In this document: positions 52,629 to 62,616 of the stretch, one piece after another
How the letters are laid out: the number at the start of each line of letters is the position of its first letter
Numbering within the stretch: the first letter of the stretch is position 1
NCBI RefSeq assembly: GCF_020443565.1
Contig: NZ_JAIZZN010000004.1
Coordinates: 62,001-126,000 of the forward strand
DNA from: Clostridium sp. CS001
GTDB taxonomy: Bacteria; Bacillota; Clostridia; Clostridiales; Clostridiaceae
DNA: 64,000 nt
Reading direction: 5' to 3'
Translations under genes and position numbers: made by a program
The notes under the pieces: generated by a model
Told to the model about the DNA's origin: nothing
Databases searched by the model: none
Seen by the model: only the letters and a program-made list of their open reading frames with translations

Positions 52629-53882
52629 CTACACCAAAGGTTCCTTATGGCGAACATTTAATAATGCTTCTGAAGTTGCTAGCAAAAACCAAAAGTATGT
52701 TGTTGCCTTAGGTGCAAAGAACAAGTTATCTGATAGATTCATAAATAGAAATGCAATCATACTTGCCATTACTCCCATGTAAAACGGTTTATGAAATTTA
52801 TCAGTAGTTGTACTATACAATTTTTTAACTCTAAATAGCGTTATTACTACCACTCCTAAAAAAGAAACAATCCCCATTATACCTAACTCACTTTGTATTT
52901 TTAAATATGAATTGTGAGATGGATAATTCTGATAGGACTGATACTTAAGTTCTTTATACTTAAGTACATATTCATTATATCTAGTGACAAAGTTTCCATT
53001 ACCAACACCGATAATCGGGTGCTCTTTAATCATCATAATAGCTGTTTTCCAAAGTTTGATTCTTGATTCATTTTGCGCTAAACTAGTGATATCCATAACT
53101 CTTTGAAAAACTGAAGGAATAAAAGATATTAAAATGCTAAAACCACCAAGCGCAAAAATCAATTTAATGCTATAAATTAACCCAAGAACTAACACTCCAA
53201 GTCCAAAACCCAATAATGCATTTCTGGAAAAAGTCATTAATAAGTTAGTAATAAGTAAAATTGAAAGGAAAAAATACCCTGTTTTTTTCTTCTTATTCTT
53301 CTCATAAATGCTCATCATAATCATTGGAAAAACTATTAATATCAAATAAGCTCCATAAGCATTTGGGTTAAAAAATGTTGAGGCAATCCTTGTACCTGTA
53401 CCAAATGCATTTGTTTTTATAAACTTTTCTGTCAATGCAAATCCTGTGAAATGCTGTACAATTCCAATGGAACCTAAAATAAAGGAGATAACTATATAGC
53501 ATCCTAGTAAAATATTAATTTGTTTCTTATTATTGAACTCATATTTTATAATAAAGTACATAAATATATAAGTTATAAATCTTGCACTTTCACTTAATGC
53601 TATTTTTTTGTCAACTGCATAAATTGTAGATAAAAGCATTATTCCCAATAATATAAATAGAAATATACTTAGTTTCTCTGTGAAGAAACTTAGAATACCA
53701 TTGGTAAAGTTTTTTCTACATTTTTTAGAAATAATTATTTCTATTATGTAGATAAAAATCATTAATACTAAAATAAAATCCGTAACTGGTACTCCCTTAA
53801 GTTTAATATCTTGCGGAATCAAAGGTAATAGCATAACATAGACGCAAGTTAATATAAATAAAGTATTTCGACGAAAATCCAA
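52629..53882 (-). CDS. O-antigen ligase/Wzy-type polymerase 1
   Basis: A 417-residue membrane protein with about twelve helices and the Wzy_C loop (WKTAIMMIKEHPIIGVGNGN, then YPSHNSYLKIQSELGIMGI). It belongs to the O-antigen ligase/polymerase group that joins lipid-linked repeats. It starts with TTG, with GGTGGGG-GAGAGA upstream, and no nearby ATG. A second protein of this group occurs in the same cluster. Confidence 0.88.
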   Translation of the reverse strand: MDFRRNTLFILTCVYVMLLPLIPQDIKLKGVPVTDFILVLMIFIYIIEIIISKKCRKNFTNGILSFFTEKLSIFLFILLGIMLLSTIYAVDKKIALSESARFITYIFMYFIIKYEFNNKKQINILLGCYIVISFILGSIGIVQHFTGFALTEKFIKTNAFGTGTRIASTFFNPNAYGAYLILIVFPMIMMSIYEKNKKKKTGYFFLSILLITNLLMTFSRNALLGFGLGVLVLGLIYSIKLIFALGGFSILISFIPSVFQRVMDITSLAQNESRIKLWKTAIMMIKEHPIIGVGNGNFVTRYNEYVLKYKELKYQSYQNYPSHNSYLKIQSELGIMGIVSFLGVVVITLFRVKKLYSTTTDKFHKPFYMGVMASMIAFLFMNLSDNLFFAPKATTYFWFLLATSEALLNVRHKEPLV

Positions 53883-53911
53883 TCTCTCACCCCACCTAAA
53901 TTAGCATATAT

Positions 53912-54943
53912 TTATCTTGATGATTTTGTGTTTTTACCAACAACATTTTTAGATTTTAACCCATTGAACACCACTAATCCCTCCAAGAAGCCAATTCCAT
54001 AGCTTAAGTGTAATATCAAGAAGGATATTATCATTTGAGTCACATACCTTACTTTTCCTTTAGAAGCTTTTAAAGAAAATATAATTGCCCCAAATAAGTA
54101 TAATAGTATTTCTATTAAAAATGCATATCTAACTATTTTTGAAAATGGAGAAAATATAGTTCCTACAATTAAACTTATAACAAACATAAAAGGAATTAAG
54201 TGTCTCACTGCAGCAGGCTTTTTGTGTTTTTGAATTACTCTAACTTTCCAAAAGCCATACTGGAAATATTGTGTCCAAAGCTTACTAAAAGATCCTCTTG
54301 TATAATAGTGACATATTATGTCTGGGACTAGCAATATCTTATTACCGCTTTTAGTTATCCTGAAATTTAGTTCATCATCTTGATTTCTTACAAGCTCTTC
54401 ATCAAAATATCCAATTTCATCAAATATACTCCTTCTATAGGCTCCAAAAGCTACAGTATCAACCAACTGTTCTTTTTCTGAAAATCTAAAAAGTGCATTT
54501 CCTACTCCAAATGGTGATGCCATAGAAAGTGATATAGCCTCTGCTAGTCTATTTTCACTTATATTTATAATGGTTCCACCCACACATGCAATGTCCTCAC
54601 TATTTAGCTTTTCTACACAAATTTTGATATAATCTTTATCCATAAATGCATGGGCACCAAAAATCACAATCACTTCACCCTCTGAAGCTTTTATACCTAA
54701 ATTCATTGCAGTTGGTGTAGTTTTTATTTCATTTATGATTAACTTTATCTGTGGATATTCAGCGCTATATTTATTAATTATAGTTTGTGTATTATCATCT
54801 GAGCATCCATCACACACAAAAACTTCAATATTCTCTATACCATAGCTTTGATCTATTATTGCTTGTATACATTTGCCAATATATTTTTCTTCATTTCTGC
54901 AGGGAATAACTACAGATACTTTAAGATTCTCCTTGTCGTTCAT
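53912..54943 (-). CDS. Glycosyltransferase family 2 with membrane tail
   Basis: A 343-residue GT-A enzyme. The N-terminal domain has VSVVIPCRNEEKYIGKCIQ, VFVCDGCSDDNTQTII, NLGIKASEGEVIVIFGAHAF and ELVRNQDDELNFRI (donor acids and the catalytic ED-type motif). The C-terminus has about three membrane helices (HLIPFMFVISLIVGTIFS), as in ExoA-like transferases that work on lipid-linked acceptors. ATG at 54943 (AGGAGTGATGAA) is preferred to the GTG at 54958. Confidence 0.92.
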   Translation of the reverse strand: MNDKENLKVSVVIPCRNEEKYIGKCIQAIIDQSYGIENIEVFVCDGCSDDNTQTIINKYSAEYPQIKLIINEIKTTPTAMNLGIKASEGEVIVIFGAHAFMDKDYIKICVEKLNSEDIACVGGTIINISENRLAEAISLSMASPFGVGNALFRFSEKEQLVDTVAFGAYRRSIFDEIGYFDEELVRNQDDELNFRITKSGNKILLVPDIICHYYTRGSFSKLWTQYFQYGFWKVRVIQKHKKPAAVRHLIPFMFVISLIVGTIFSPFSKIVRYAFLIEILLYLFGAIIFSLKASKGKVRYVTQMIISFLILHLSYGIGFLEGLVVFNGLKSKNVVGKNTKSSR

Positions 54944-55049
54944 TTCATCACTCCTCACTGAGTTTAAACTAAATATTGCTTATATAGCCTACTTTTTTAA
55001 ATAACGTATACTCAAATATTTATTTACTTATAAAAAGTATTAATTGTAT

Positions 55050-56108
55050 TTAATTATTAGATTTATATATCTGTTTGTATAAATCATCTACAATCTTCGA
55101 ATTATTTTTCCATAAGGCTCGTTGATTAATTATATCTACATTTTTTTGTGAAACATTTTTCATATGTTGCTTTTGCATACTGCACCATAATATTGCGTCC
55201 TTCACTTTTTGTGGATCGCACTGTGATAACACTAATCCATTATCTTCATTTACTATCCACTCTTTGTTAGCTGGCAAATCACAAACCACCGGAAAAACTC
55301 CACAATACATTGCTTCTAAAAGACTTACAGAGGTTGAATCAGATTTAGGAATAGATATAAAAACATCATTACCACTTAACATACTTCCAAGAAGTTTTAA
55401 ATCATACCTACCTGTGAAACTAACCTTATCTACAATACCTAGATTTCCAACTAATTCTTTGAGCCTAAATGCATCTGATCCATCTGCTGCAATAGTTAGG
55501 CTTAACTTCGAGTTTTCTTTTAAAGCCTCATAGAATCCTTTTATAATAATATCTACATTATAAAGTACTTCGAGTCTTCTTGTGCTTATAATTCTTAAGG
55601 TAGAATCATTTACATCATACTCATGCCTATTTGCATCAAAGTCATCTTCAATGCCCATAGGAAAAGTAAGAACCTTTTCTTTATTTCCACCCAGTTCTAC
55701 TATTTTTTCAGACATATAATAAGAATCTGAGGTGATGAAAGCAGCATTTTTTAAGATATACTTTACAATCATCTTCATAATAAAAGATTTTTTTGGTGAA
55801 AGTAACACATCCGATCCCCAAGCTGAGACTATAGTATTCTTAGCACTATACGTAACTGCATATAGCCCACAGGTATTTGCTTGATGAGCATGAAGAATAT
55901 CTGGGTTGATTTCTTTAATTAGTTTATGAACTTCATTAACCTTAAATATAAAGTTTTTAATACTGTAATTTATATAATGCACTGTAGCTCCTATAAGTTT
56001 GTTTTCTGAGTGGGAAATTACATGTACTTCATAACCTAAATTTACAAAACAACTTACCCATTTTTCTGTGTGGCTACTTGCAGAGTTAGCTATATAACAT
56101 ATTTTCAT
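55050..56108 (-). CDS. Glycosyltransferase family 4
   Basis: A 352-residue GT-B enzyme beginning MKICYIANSASSHTEKWVSC, typical of the EpsF/PelF-like GT4 group. The donor domain holds RIISTRRLEVLYNVDIIIKG, LTIAADGSDAFRLKELVGN, KVSFTGRYDLKLLGSMLSGN and SDSTSVSLLEAMYCGVFPVV. It belongs to the minus-strand polysaccharide operon; the acceptor is unknown. Confidence 0.92.
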   Translation of the reverse strand: MKICYIANSASSHTEKWVSCFVNLGYEVHVISHSENKLIGATVHYINYSIKNFIFKVNEVHKLIKEINPDILHAHQANTCGLYAVTYSAKNTIVSAWGSDVLLSPKKSFIMKMIVKYILKNAAFITSDSYYMSEKIVELGGNKEKVLTFPMGIEDDFDANRHEYDVNDSTLRIISTRRLEVLYNVDIIIKGFYEALKENSKLSLTIAADGSDAFRLKELVGNLGIVDKVSFTGRYDLKLLGSMLSGNDVFISIPKSDSTSVSLLEAMYCGVFPVVCDLPANKEWIVNEDNGLVLSQCDPQKVKDAILWCSMQKQHMKNVSQKNVDIINQRALWKNNSKIVDDLYKQIYKSNN

Positions 56109-56189
56109 TAAACCATCTCCTACTTCTTTTGGAAATTCTTCTTAACATCCCACCTATTAGCTTTATTTCCTTACTCAACGAATGCCGGG

Positions 56190-56753
56190 CTAACATAGGT
56201 TTTTAATGTGTTTTGCCGGTATACCACCAACTACAGAATACTCAGGGACATCTTTAGTAACAACACTTCCTGCTGCAACCACAGCGCATTTTCCTATTGT
56301 AACTCCACACAAAACAATTGCGCTAGCACCAATCCAGCACCCTTCTTCTAAAATTACATCCCCATCTTTTCTTTTATAATGCTTACTTAATATTCTATTT
56401 CCAACATCTTGATGGGTAAGTATAGTTACCCCTTCTGATATTACTGCTTCTTTTTTAATGATTATCTTATTAGCCAAATCCAAAAATACTTTTCTACCTA
56501 TAAAACAATTTTCTTCTATAACCAGCTTATCATATTTAAAATATGTATTGTCCAAAATCAATCCTTGCTTTACATTAGAAGTATTACCAACTTTAGCACC
56601 AACTGCATTAAGAACATACTTTATATTTCTTTCATTACATTTTTCTACATACTGATTTATGATATAATCGCCAAATATCTTTGCTTTAAATTTTAGAATG
56701 TATATTTTTATATTTAAAAGTGATACTAAAAAGCGTTTAAGCAACTTTTTCAT
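56190..56753 (-). CDS. Left-handed beta-helix acyltransferase
   Basis: A 187-residue acetyltransferase of the hexapeptide-repeat family. Repeats of the type [LIV]-G-X4 run through [36 protein letters not shown] and [20 protein letters not shown], ending in [15 protein letters not shown], which is typical of CatB/maltose-acetyltransferase-like enzymes. It probably O-acetylates a sugar of the polymer. It overlaps the second polymerase gene by 17 bp, so translation is coupled. Confidence 0.92.
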   Translation of the reverse strand: MKKLLKRFLVSLLNIKIYILKFKAKIFGDYIINQYVEKCNERNIKYVLNAVGAKVGNTSNVKQGLILDNTYFKYDKLVIEENCFIGRKVFLDLANKIIIKKEAVISEGVTILTHQDVGNRILSKHYKRKDGDVILEEGCWIGASAIVLCGVTIGKCAVVAAGSVVTKDVPEYSVVGGIPAKHIKNLC

Positions 56754-58167
56754 TTAAACAACCTTCTTTATTCCTTAATTCTATTATTGTAAATATTAGC
56801 CATATAATTAGTGTTCCAGTAATTACACCTTTATGATCAAATTCAATACCTGTTAGCACTGAAAAGATGATATAAATTATTATTGAGGTAAAAACCCCTC
56901 TATTTTCACTATAATTTTTAAATATAACTTTTAACCTATTTATAATTATAATTAGGAATAGTATTGAGGTTACTATTCCAAACTCCACAGCAATTTGAAA
57001 CCACAAGTTATGCGCCATTTCTAAAGGATAATTTGCAATAGGTGCCTTTAATCTAATTGATTCAGGAAAAGTTAAATATGCATCCATAGCAAATTTATTA
57101 TATAACTCAGCAAAAGTGGACCCGCCAGCTCCAAAAGGATATTTAATTATCATTTCAATACTTGCAATAATTCCTTGCAATCTAGCCATCATAGATTCAT
57201 TCTTGAAAAAGTCTGCCGTAACTTGGCCTCTATGTAGTATGAATGTAATAATCCACTTAGAGGATAATAAAAACATAATTCCAAATAAGTATACTACTTT
57301 TTTATACCTTTTACTTATTAATACAATAAAAGCCGCAACAATAAATGAAATCCAGGCACCTCGGGTAAATGTTATAATTAATGCAATTATATGAACAAAT
57401 AATGAGACATAGATAAACATCTTTTCTTTTTTATTAAGTTTTTTGTACAATACTATTTCTAAAACTAGTGGTAAAACTAAAAGTAGTATTCCCGCAAATA
57501 TATTTACATTGTGATAACCAAAGGTTAAAAGTTCTCTATGACGCTTAATGCTTTCAAGAGTCAATCTATTGGTGATAACCTGAGAAAACCCATAAAAACA
57601 GCTTAAATCTACACTTAAAATTAACGCATAGAAAATATTTGTAATATCTTCATATTTAAAAACAACTAAAGTAGTTAACATAAACATAACTGGTATCCAA
57701 ATAGATGTATAGGTACTTCTCAAACTTTTTAATATATCTTCAGAAAATATATTACTGTTGGTTGCTAGGAGTACAAAAATTAAAACTAAAAATAAAAACT
57801 TGCTACTTAGAGATTCTTTATGAAATAATTTTACTTTAATAAATTTAAATATATTTTTTATATTTAATATAAACATTATTGTAATATAAATGCTCTCATA
57901 CGTTACCTTGATAAATAGCAGATCAAAATAAACTACCTTTCTCGCCGTTACAAATATTGGAAAACATACAATAAACAAAAGTATAGATTTTTTCATGTCT
58001 ACAGCTGTGTAGTATAATGCTAAAATCAACATTGCAGTGGCAAGTGAAGTCATTACAGAATCTTTTATTCCAATTTTTTTAAACAAAAATAAAAAAATCA
58101 ATATAGAACTTAAAATCATGCCAAAAACAAGTATCGGATTATGCTTTAAAATTTTTTTAATATTCAT
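56737..58167 (-). CDS. O-antigen ligase/Wzy-type polymerase 2
   Basis: A 476-residue membrane protein with about twelve helices, a glycine-rich loop near the C-terminus ([20 protein letters not shown], then [20 protein letters not shown]) with the His-Asn pattern of the Wzy_C/O-antigen ligase family. ATG at 58167 (AAGGAGAGAAGG) is preferred to the longer start. It is the second polymerase/ligase-like gene in the cluster. Confidence 0.86.
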   Translation of the reverse strand: MNIKKILKHNPILVFGMILSSILIFLFLFKKIGIKDSVMTSLATAMLILALYYTAVDMKKSILLFIVCFPIFVTARKVVYFDLLFIKVTYESIYITIMFILNIKNIFKFIKVKLFHKESLSSKFLFLVLIFVLLATNSNIFSEDILKSLRSTYTSIWIPVMFMLTTLVVFKYEDITNIFYALILSVDLSCFYGFSQVITNRLTLESIKRHRELLTFGYHNVNIFAGILLLVLPLVLEIVLYKKLNKKEKMFIYVSLFVHIIALIITFTRGAWISFIVAAFIVLISKRYKKVVYLFGIMFLLSSKWIITFILHRGQVTADFFKNESMMARLQGIIASIEMIIKYPFGAGGSTFAELYNKFAMDAYLTFPESIRLKAPIANYPLEMAHNLWFQIAVEFGIVTSILFLIIIINRLKVIFKNYSENRGVFTSIIIYIIFSVLTGIEFDHKGVITGTLIIWLIFTIIELRNKEGCLNEKVA

Positions 58168-58220
58168 CCTTCTCTCCTTACTGCTTAAATTAATCAAGCA
58201 ACTGAAAATAAATTAAGCTA

Positions 58221-59561
58221 TTATTCCCTAAACTTATCAAAATCAAAGGAATAGGTTTCCACCATGAATCTACAATATCCTTCATAGTTTTCGTTAAGTT
58301 GCTTTAAAACATCCTCTACCTTTTGTTTTCCGCTAATAGCATCATAAAATAGTTGTTTTGTTAATTCCTCTTTATAATTTATTAAACTAGTAGGGTCAAA
58401 AAGCTCATTTTTGAAATTAGTTTTATTGTTATATTCACTATATATATCATTTTCAGGAAGTTTATTATCCATGAAAATTGGAAGCGCCTTTTTAGTAGCT
58501 AGTAATTGGTTGTTAGCCTCTGGGTCTAGAAACAATTCATAAACTTTTTTTATGGCATCTTTATTTTTATCTTCCTTATCTACATCTTTATTTACTACAA
58601 GGCAATTGTAATTTTCTGTATAATAATAATTTTGCGGATCTTCAAGTCCAATCTTTGGAATATTAGATATACCTATTGGAAAATCAAGTGGCATAATATT
58701 ATCAAAATAATTCTTGTCTTCAAAGGTGCTTATTATCATAGCAGTTTTTTGTGATGCAAAATTTCTTCTTAAATCTATTTTATTTTTATTACTAAAATCT
58801 TCATTGATTAAACCTAAAGTATACATCTTGTTATAAATATTTAAAATGTCCTTTGCATAGTCAAAATTGTATTTTGCATTTTTATAGTCCCAAAATGTTG
58901 TATAAATACTTCCTTTATTTACACTAGCTTCACCAATGGATATTTTAAGTTCACCATAAGTATAAGCAGGAAACTCAAAAGGAACTATATCTGGATATGC
59001 CTTTTTAATTTTAATGGAATAATCTAAAAGCTCGTCAAATGTTTTAGGTTGTGATTCTGGATCAAGTCCAGCACCTTTTAGTATTTCTTTATTCCATACA
59101 AACTTAACATTATTACCGAATATTTTTACTCCCATTGGCTGTCTTTCATAATATAGAAAGTTTTCTTTACCAATTTTGTCTACATCTAAGCCAAATTCTT
59201 TCATATCCATTATTTTATTGTACCTATACAATTCATAATATCCATACTGAAATATATCAGGCTTATCCGTATTGGCTAACGCTGTTTTCAGTAAATTATA
59301 ATAATCTTGACCTACTACTTTTAAAGCTATGTATATATTATCTTTATTTTGTTCATTATATTTTTGCAACTGATACTTTCTAGTTTCTATCTCTGGAGAC
59401 TCTTTTAACCATACACTAACTACATACTTGCCTTTAGTAATACTTTCTTCTTCTACTTTTATATCTTCTTTTGCTAATTTGAATTTATAAGCATATGACA
59501 TTCCTAAAAAAACTAATAACAATATTAAGTAAATCTTATACTTCAATTGAAACTTTCTCAT
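58221..59561 (-). CDS. Membrane-anchored extracellular solute-binding protein (family 1-like)
   Basis: A 446-residue protein of the family 1 sugar-binding fold: KYVVSVWLKESPEIETRKYQ, NTDKPDIFQYGYYELYRYNK, VKFVWNKEILKGAGLDPES, PKTFDELLDYSIKIKKAYPD and RNFASQKTAMIISTFEDKN. The N-terminus (YKIYLILLLVFLGMSYAY) is a membrane anchor with no lipobox cysteine, so it is not a lipoprotein. No ABC permease or ATPase is nearby. The ATG follows AGAGGGTTACAA. It lies in the polysaccharide operon, where a capture or assembly role for sugar polymers is plausible but unproven. Confidence 0.85.
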   Translation of the reverse strand: MRKFQLKYKIYLILLLVFLGMSYAYKFKLAKEDIKVEEESITKGKYVVSVWLKESPEIETRKYQLQKYNEQNKDNIYIALKVVGQDYYNLLKTALANTDKPDIFQYGYYELYRYNKIMDMKEFGLDVDKIGKENFLYYERQPMGVKIFGNNVKFVWNKEILKGAGLDPESQPKTFDELLDYSIKIKKAYPDIVPFEFPAYTYGELKISIGEASVNKGSIYTTFWDYKNAKYNFDYAKDILNIYNKMYTLGLINEDFSNKNKIDLRRNFASQKTAMIISTFEDKNYFDNIMPLDFPIGISNIPKIGLEDPQNYYYTENYNCLVVNKDVDKEDKNKDAIKKVYELFLDPEANNQLLATKKALPIFMDNKLPENDIYSEYNNKTNFKNELFDPTSLINYKEELTKQLFYDAISGKQKVEDVLKQLNENYEGYCRFMVETYSFDFDKFRE

Positions 59562-59586
59562 TTGTAACCCTCTTTCTTATTTTAGA

Positions 59587-61128
59587 CTATTTTTTCTTTT
59601 TTAATGTCTTAAAAGAAAATATAAAATCCAATTCTTTAACTTTTAAAAATACAAGTGAAAGTGTATAAAATACAGCCCCTATAATAGTTACTATCAGTAT
59701 CTTTATTCCTATTAAAACAGTATTATCCTTTTGAATAAACATATTCACATATTTATAAGATACACTTACGATTATCATCATTAAAATACCTGTAATTAAT
59801 GATTTTGCAAACACCTTAGCAATTTTTATAAATTCCACATTTTTCAGTTTGGCTTTAAGTTCTACAATCATAATTATTGCTATAGTAATCGCTGAAATAG
59901 TACTTGCCAGTGCCAGGCCAACAATTCCGTATCTCGGTGCTAATACCACTACTAATACAACATTTAATGTAATTAGCACAAATCCATTAAGCATTGGAGT
60001 TATGGTGTCCTTTGTTGCATAAAAAGTTTTACTTAATATATCAATTAATGAATATCCTAAAGCTGAAAAAGCAAGATACTTTAAACATAAGGCTGTATTA
60101 TATATTGCTGTAGCATCATATTTACCATGTCCCAGGGTTAATCTTACTATTGGGGTGGCTAGTGCTGCTAGCCCAAACACTAGCGGGACTGCAACAAGAA
60201 TTACTACATTTACAGACTTTACAAATAAACCTTCAAATCCTACCTTGTCATCTTGAGCAAATTTTTCTGTAAGCATCGGATAAAATACTGTTGTTAACGA
60301 AACAATAAAAACTTGACTTATCAAGGTACTCAACTTGTTTGCATTATCTACAACAGATATACTACCTACTGATAGCTTTGACGCATAATCACTAGCCACT
60401 ATAACATTAATTTGATTTACAGCGGTACTTATTAGTGTAGGTATTGCTAGCTTTATTAACATTCTTACGTTTTTATCTTTTAAATTAATATACATTTTAT
60501 ATTTATAGTTTGGCATAAATGGCCGCTGCACAAACATTTGTGCTATTGAACTAATAAGCACGGCAATTATAGCTGCAATAATACCAAACTGATAAAACAC
60601 TATAATTCCTATAATAACTATAATACTAGAAACTATTCCAGTAAGCGCAGGTTGTAGGAATATCCCATAAGATTGTAGATATCCTGTATATAATCCACTT
60701 AAAGTAAGAAAAATTATAGAAGGCATTACAATTCTAGTCATAAGTACAGTTTTTTCAATCTGATCACTAGAAAATCCACTAGCCATAGTTTGTATTAATT
60801 GTGTTGAAAAAAACATACCAAAAACAACTAAAACAAGCGAGAATATAAATAGAATATTTAATATGTTGTTAAAAAAGTCATTAGCTTTATTGGTATCAGT
60901 CTTTAACTTTGCAAAAATTGGCATAAAACTAGTGGTAAGGGCTGCCCCTACAACTCCATAAAATATGTTTGGAATACGCGTTGCTATCTTAAATATATCT
61001 GATTCAATACTTGCTCCAAACTGAGCTGCAATTAGAAACTCTCTAATTGTTCCTACTAGTTTACTTAAAATTAGAATCATAGCAATCATAGCACTATATC
61101 TTGCTATACTTTTCGTTTTAGTACTCAT
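59587..61128 (-). CDS. murJ: MurJ/MviN-type lipid II flippase
   Basis: A 513-residue membrane protein with about 14 helices. Family signals: SKLVGTIREFLIAAQFGAS, GVVGAALTTSFMPIFAKL, SGLYTGYLQSYGIFLQPALTG, AVNQINVIVASDYASKLSVG and SLTTVFYPMLTEKFAQDDK. MurJ flips lipid II; related proteins flip other lipid-linked sugars. Being inside a polysaccharide cluster, it could serve that polymer instead of, or as well as, the wall. The ATG follows GTGAGGTAAATTAA. Confidence 0.94.
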   Translation of the reverse strand: MSTKTKSIARYSAMIAMILILSKLVGTIREFLIAAQFGASIESDIFKIATRIPNIFYGVVGAALTTSFMPIFAKLKTDTNKANDFFNNILNILFIFSLVLVVFGMFFSTQLIQTMASGFSSDQIEKTVLMTRIVMPSIIFLTLSGLYTGYLQSYGIFLQPALTGIVSSIIVIIGIIVFYQFGIIAAIIAVLISSIAQMFVQRPFMPNYKYKMYINLKDKNVRMLIKLAIPTLISTAVNQINVIVASDYASKLSVGSISVVDNANKLSTLISQVFIVSLTTVFYPMLTEKFAQDDKVGFEGLFVKSVNVVILVAVPLVFGLAALATPIVRLTLGHGKYDATAIYNTALCLKYLAFSALGYSLIDILSKTFYATKDTITPMLNGFVLITLNVVLVVVLAPRYGIVGLALASTISAITIAIIMIVELKAKLKNVEFIKIAKVFAKSLITGILMMIIVSVSYKYVNMFIQKDNTVLIGIKILIVTIIGAVFYTLSLVFLKVKELDFIFSFKTLKKKK

Positions 61129-61228
61129 TTAATTTACCTCACTTGTACAATCTAGTTACAGCTTTTAATAAGAACCAGCCTTAATTAAAGGAATGCAAAT
61201 ATATTTCTATATACTTATATAGCCTAAT

Positions 61229-62614
61229 CTATAGATTCTCAAAGTCCTTAAATAATTGCTCCAACTGTATGTTCTGTTTTTCATATCTACTAATCAAATC
61301 TTTAGCAAGCACAAATCTTCCACCTTGCTCATTTATATAATCCAATATTTTTTCATACATTGCTTTATATTCCTTATCATAAATTACCCTTTGATGCCAT
61401 AATACAGATGCAGTTCCACAATAACTTATTACTTCATCTATAACTACCTTAATATTATACCATTTCTCTTCAAAGGTCATTTGGCTTTCCATTATAATAC
61501 CATCCATAATTACAAGCGGAACTTCAAAAATTGGTACTAACTCATCCTTATCTATATTATAGGGTATAAATGCATGAGAAGTACCCGCCCTAAATCCATT
61601 CATATCTGAATATCCTAGCGTTGAATCACATAATATTCCTGCATTACTCAGCACTTGCCATGTATGAGGAACATTAAATCTAAGATAGTGATTTTTCCCA
61701 CTTATCACTTTAATGTTAGTTGAGTTTTGTATACACTGAATTTCATTTTTGATCTCATTTTCATCATTGTAAGAAAAAAAATTAACATGTACTCCTATAT
61801 AAAAACTTGAATCTTCCCTCAGCATTTCTATTTCTTTTTTAATAGAACTCAATTCGTATCTCTTACCCAATCTATGCTTAATTCCTTCTATAAAATAGAA
61901 TTCTGATTTTGCATTTCTTAGTTTTTCTATTTTTATATAGTTTTCTATTTGCAAATGCCTATTAGATATCACATCTAATAAAAGTTCCTTAGCTCTAATA
62001 CCTAGAGGTACTTTCTTATTAAATAAAACTGCCTTAATATTATGTAAAAATACATATCTATTCCTACTATTAATACTATCCACATCGTGATTTAGAAATA
62101 TTTCAAATTGTCTTTTTTTAAGTGATAGATCCTCATTAAAATGCTTTATACTATCATATAAAATATAAGAATTAACATCAAAAAAAGGAATGTTTATTTT
62201 TTCTGATCTATAGCTATACTCAGCAATAAATCTTTCTTCAGAGTCCCTTTTCGATATTTCATACTCCTCTTTGCAAGATAATAAGTAAAATGATAACATA
62301 AGTATATCAAAGGTATATATAAGGTTACCATCTTCTAAATAAAAGGGCGTCTTTATTTTCTTATCAAATGACATAAATACTTTCTCTTTATATTCATTAT
62401 AAAAAACTTTTTTTTCATTGATAGTGATGTTATCCGCTGGTATATATATGTTCCCTGGCATTTTTGGAATTATTCCATAATATATATTTAAACAATGCTC
62501 TAAATGCACAGATGAAATTTTAATCTCTCCATCATAATCCTTGGTAAGATAAAATATAGCATATAAAATTTTACGACTACTTTCTAACTTTTTATCTATT
62601 ATAAAGTTTATCAT
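61229..62614 (-). CDS. DUF7033/polysaccharide-deacetylase-like protein
   Basis: A 461-residue protein. The second half (from about residue 168) has a carbohydrate esterase 4-like barrel: FLNHDVDSINSRNRY with the catalytic Asp pair, FYIGVHVNFF, HYLRFNVPHTWQVLSNAGIL, CDSTLGYSDMNGFRAGTSHA, and SVLWHQRVIYD near the end. The N-terminal part (DNITINEKKVFYNEYKEK) is of the DUF7033 type. No signal peptide, so it acts inside the cell or on a lipid-linked intermediate. It starts 2 bp after the GNAT/FemAB-like gene stops. Confidence 0.85.
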   Translation of the reverse strand: MINFIIDKKLESSRKILYAIFYLTKDYDGEIKISSVHLEHCLNIYYGIIPKMPGNIYIPADNITINEKKVFYNEYKEKVFMSFDKKIKTPFYLEDGNLIYTFDILMLSFYLLSCKEEYEISKRDSEERFIAEYSYRSEKINIPFFDVNSYILYDSIKHFNEDLSLKKRQFEIFLNHDVDSINSRNRYVFLHNIKAVLFNKKVPLGIRAKELLLDVISNRHLQIENYIKIEKLRNAKSEFYFIEGIKHRLGKRYELSSIKKEIEMLREDSSFYIGVHVNFFSYNDENEIKNEIQCIQNSTNIKVISGKNHYLRFNVPHTWQVLSNAGILCDSTLGYSDMNGFRAGTSHAFIPYNIDKDELVPIFEVPLVIMDGIIMESQMTFEEKWYNIKVVIDEVISYCGTASVLWHQRVIYDKEYKAMYEKILDYINEQGGRFVLAKDLISRYEKQNIQLEQLFKDFENL

Positions 62615-62616
62615 TA

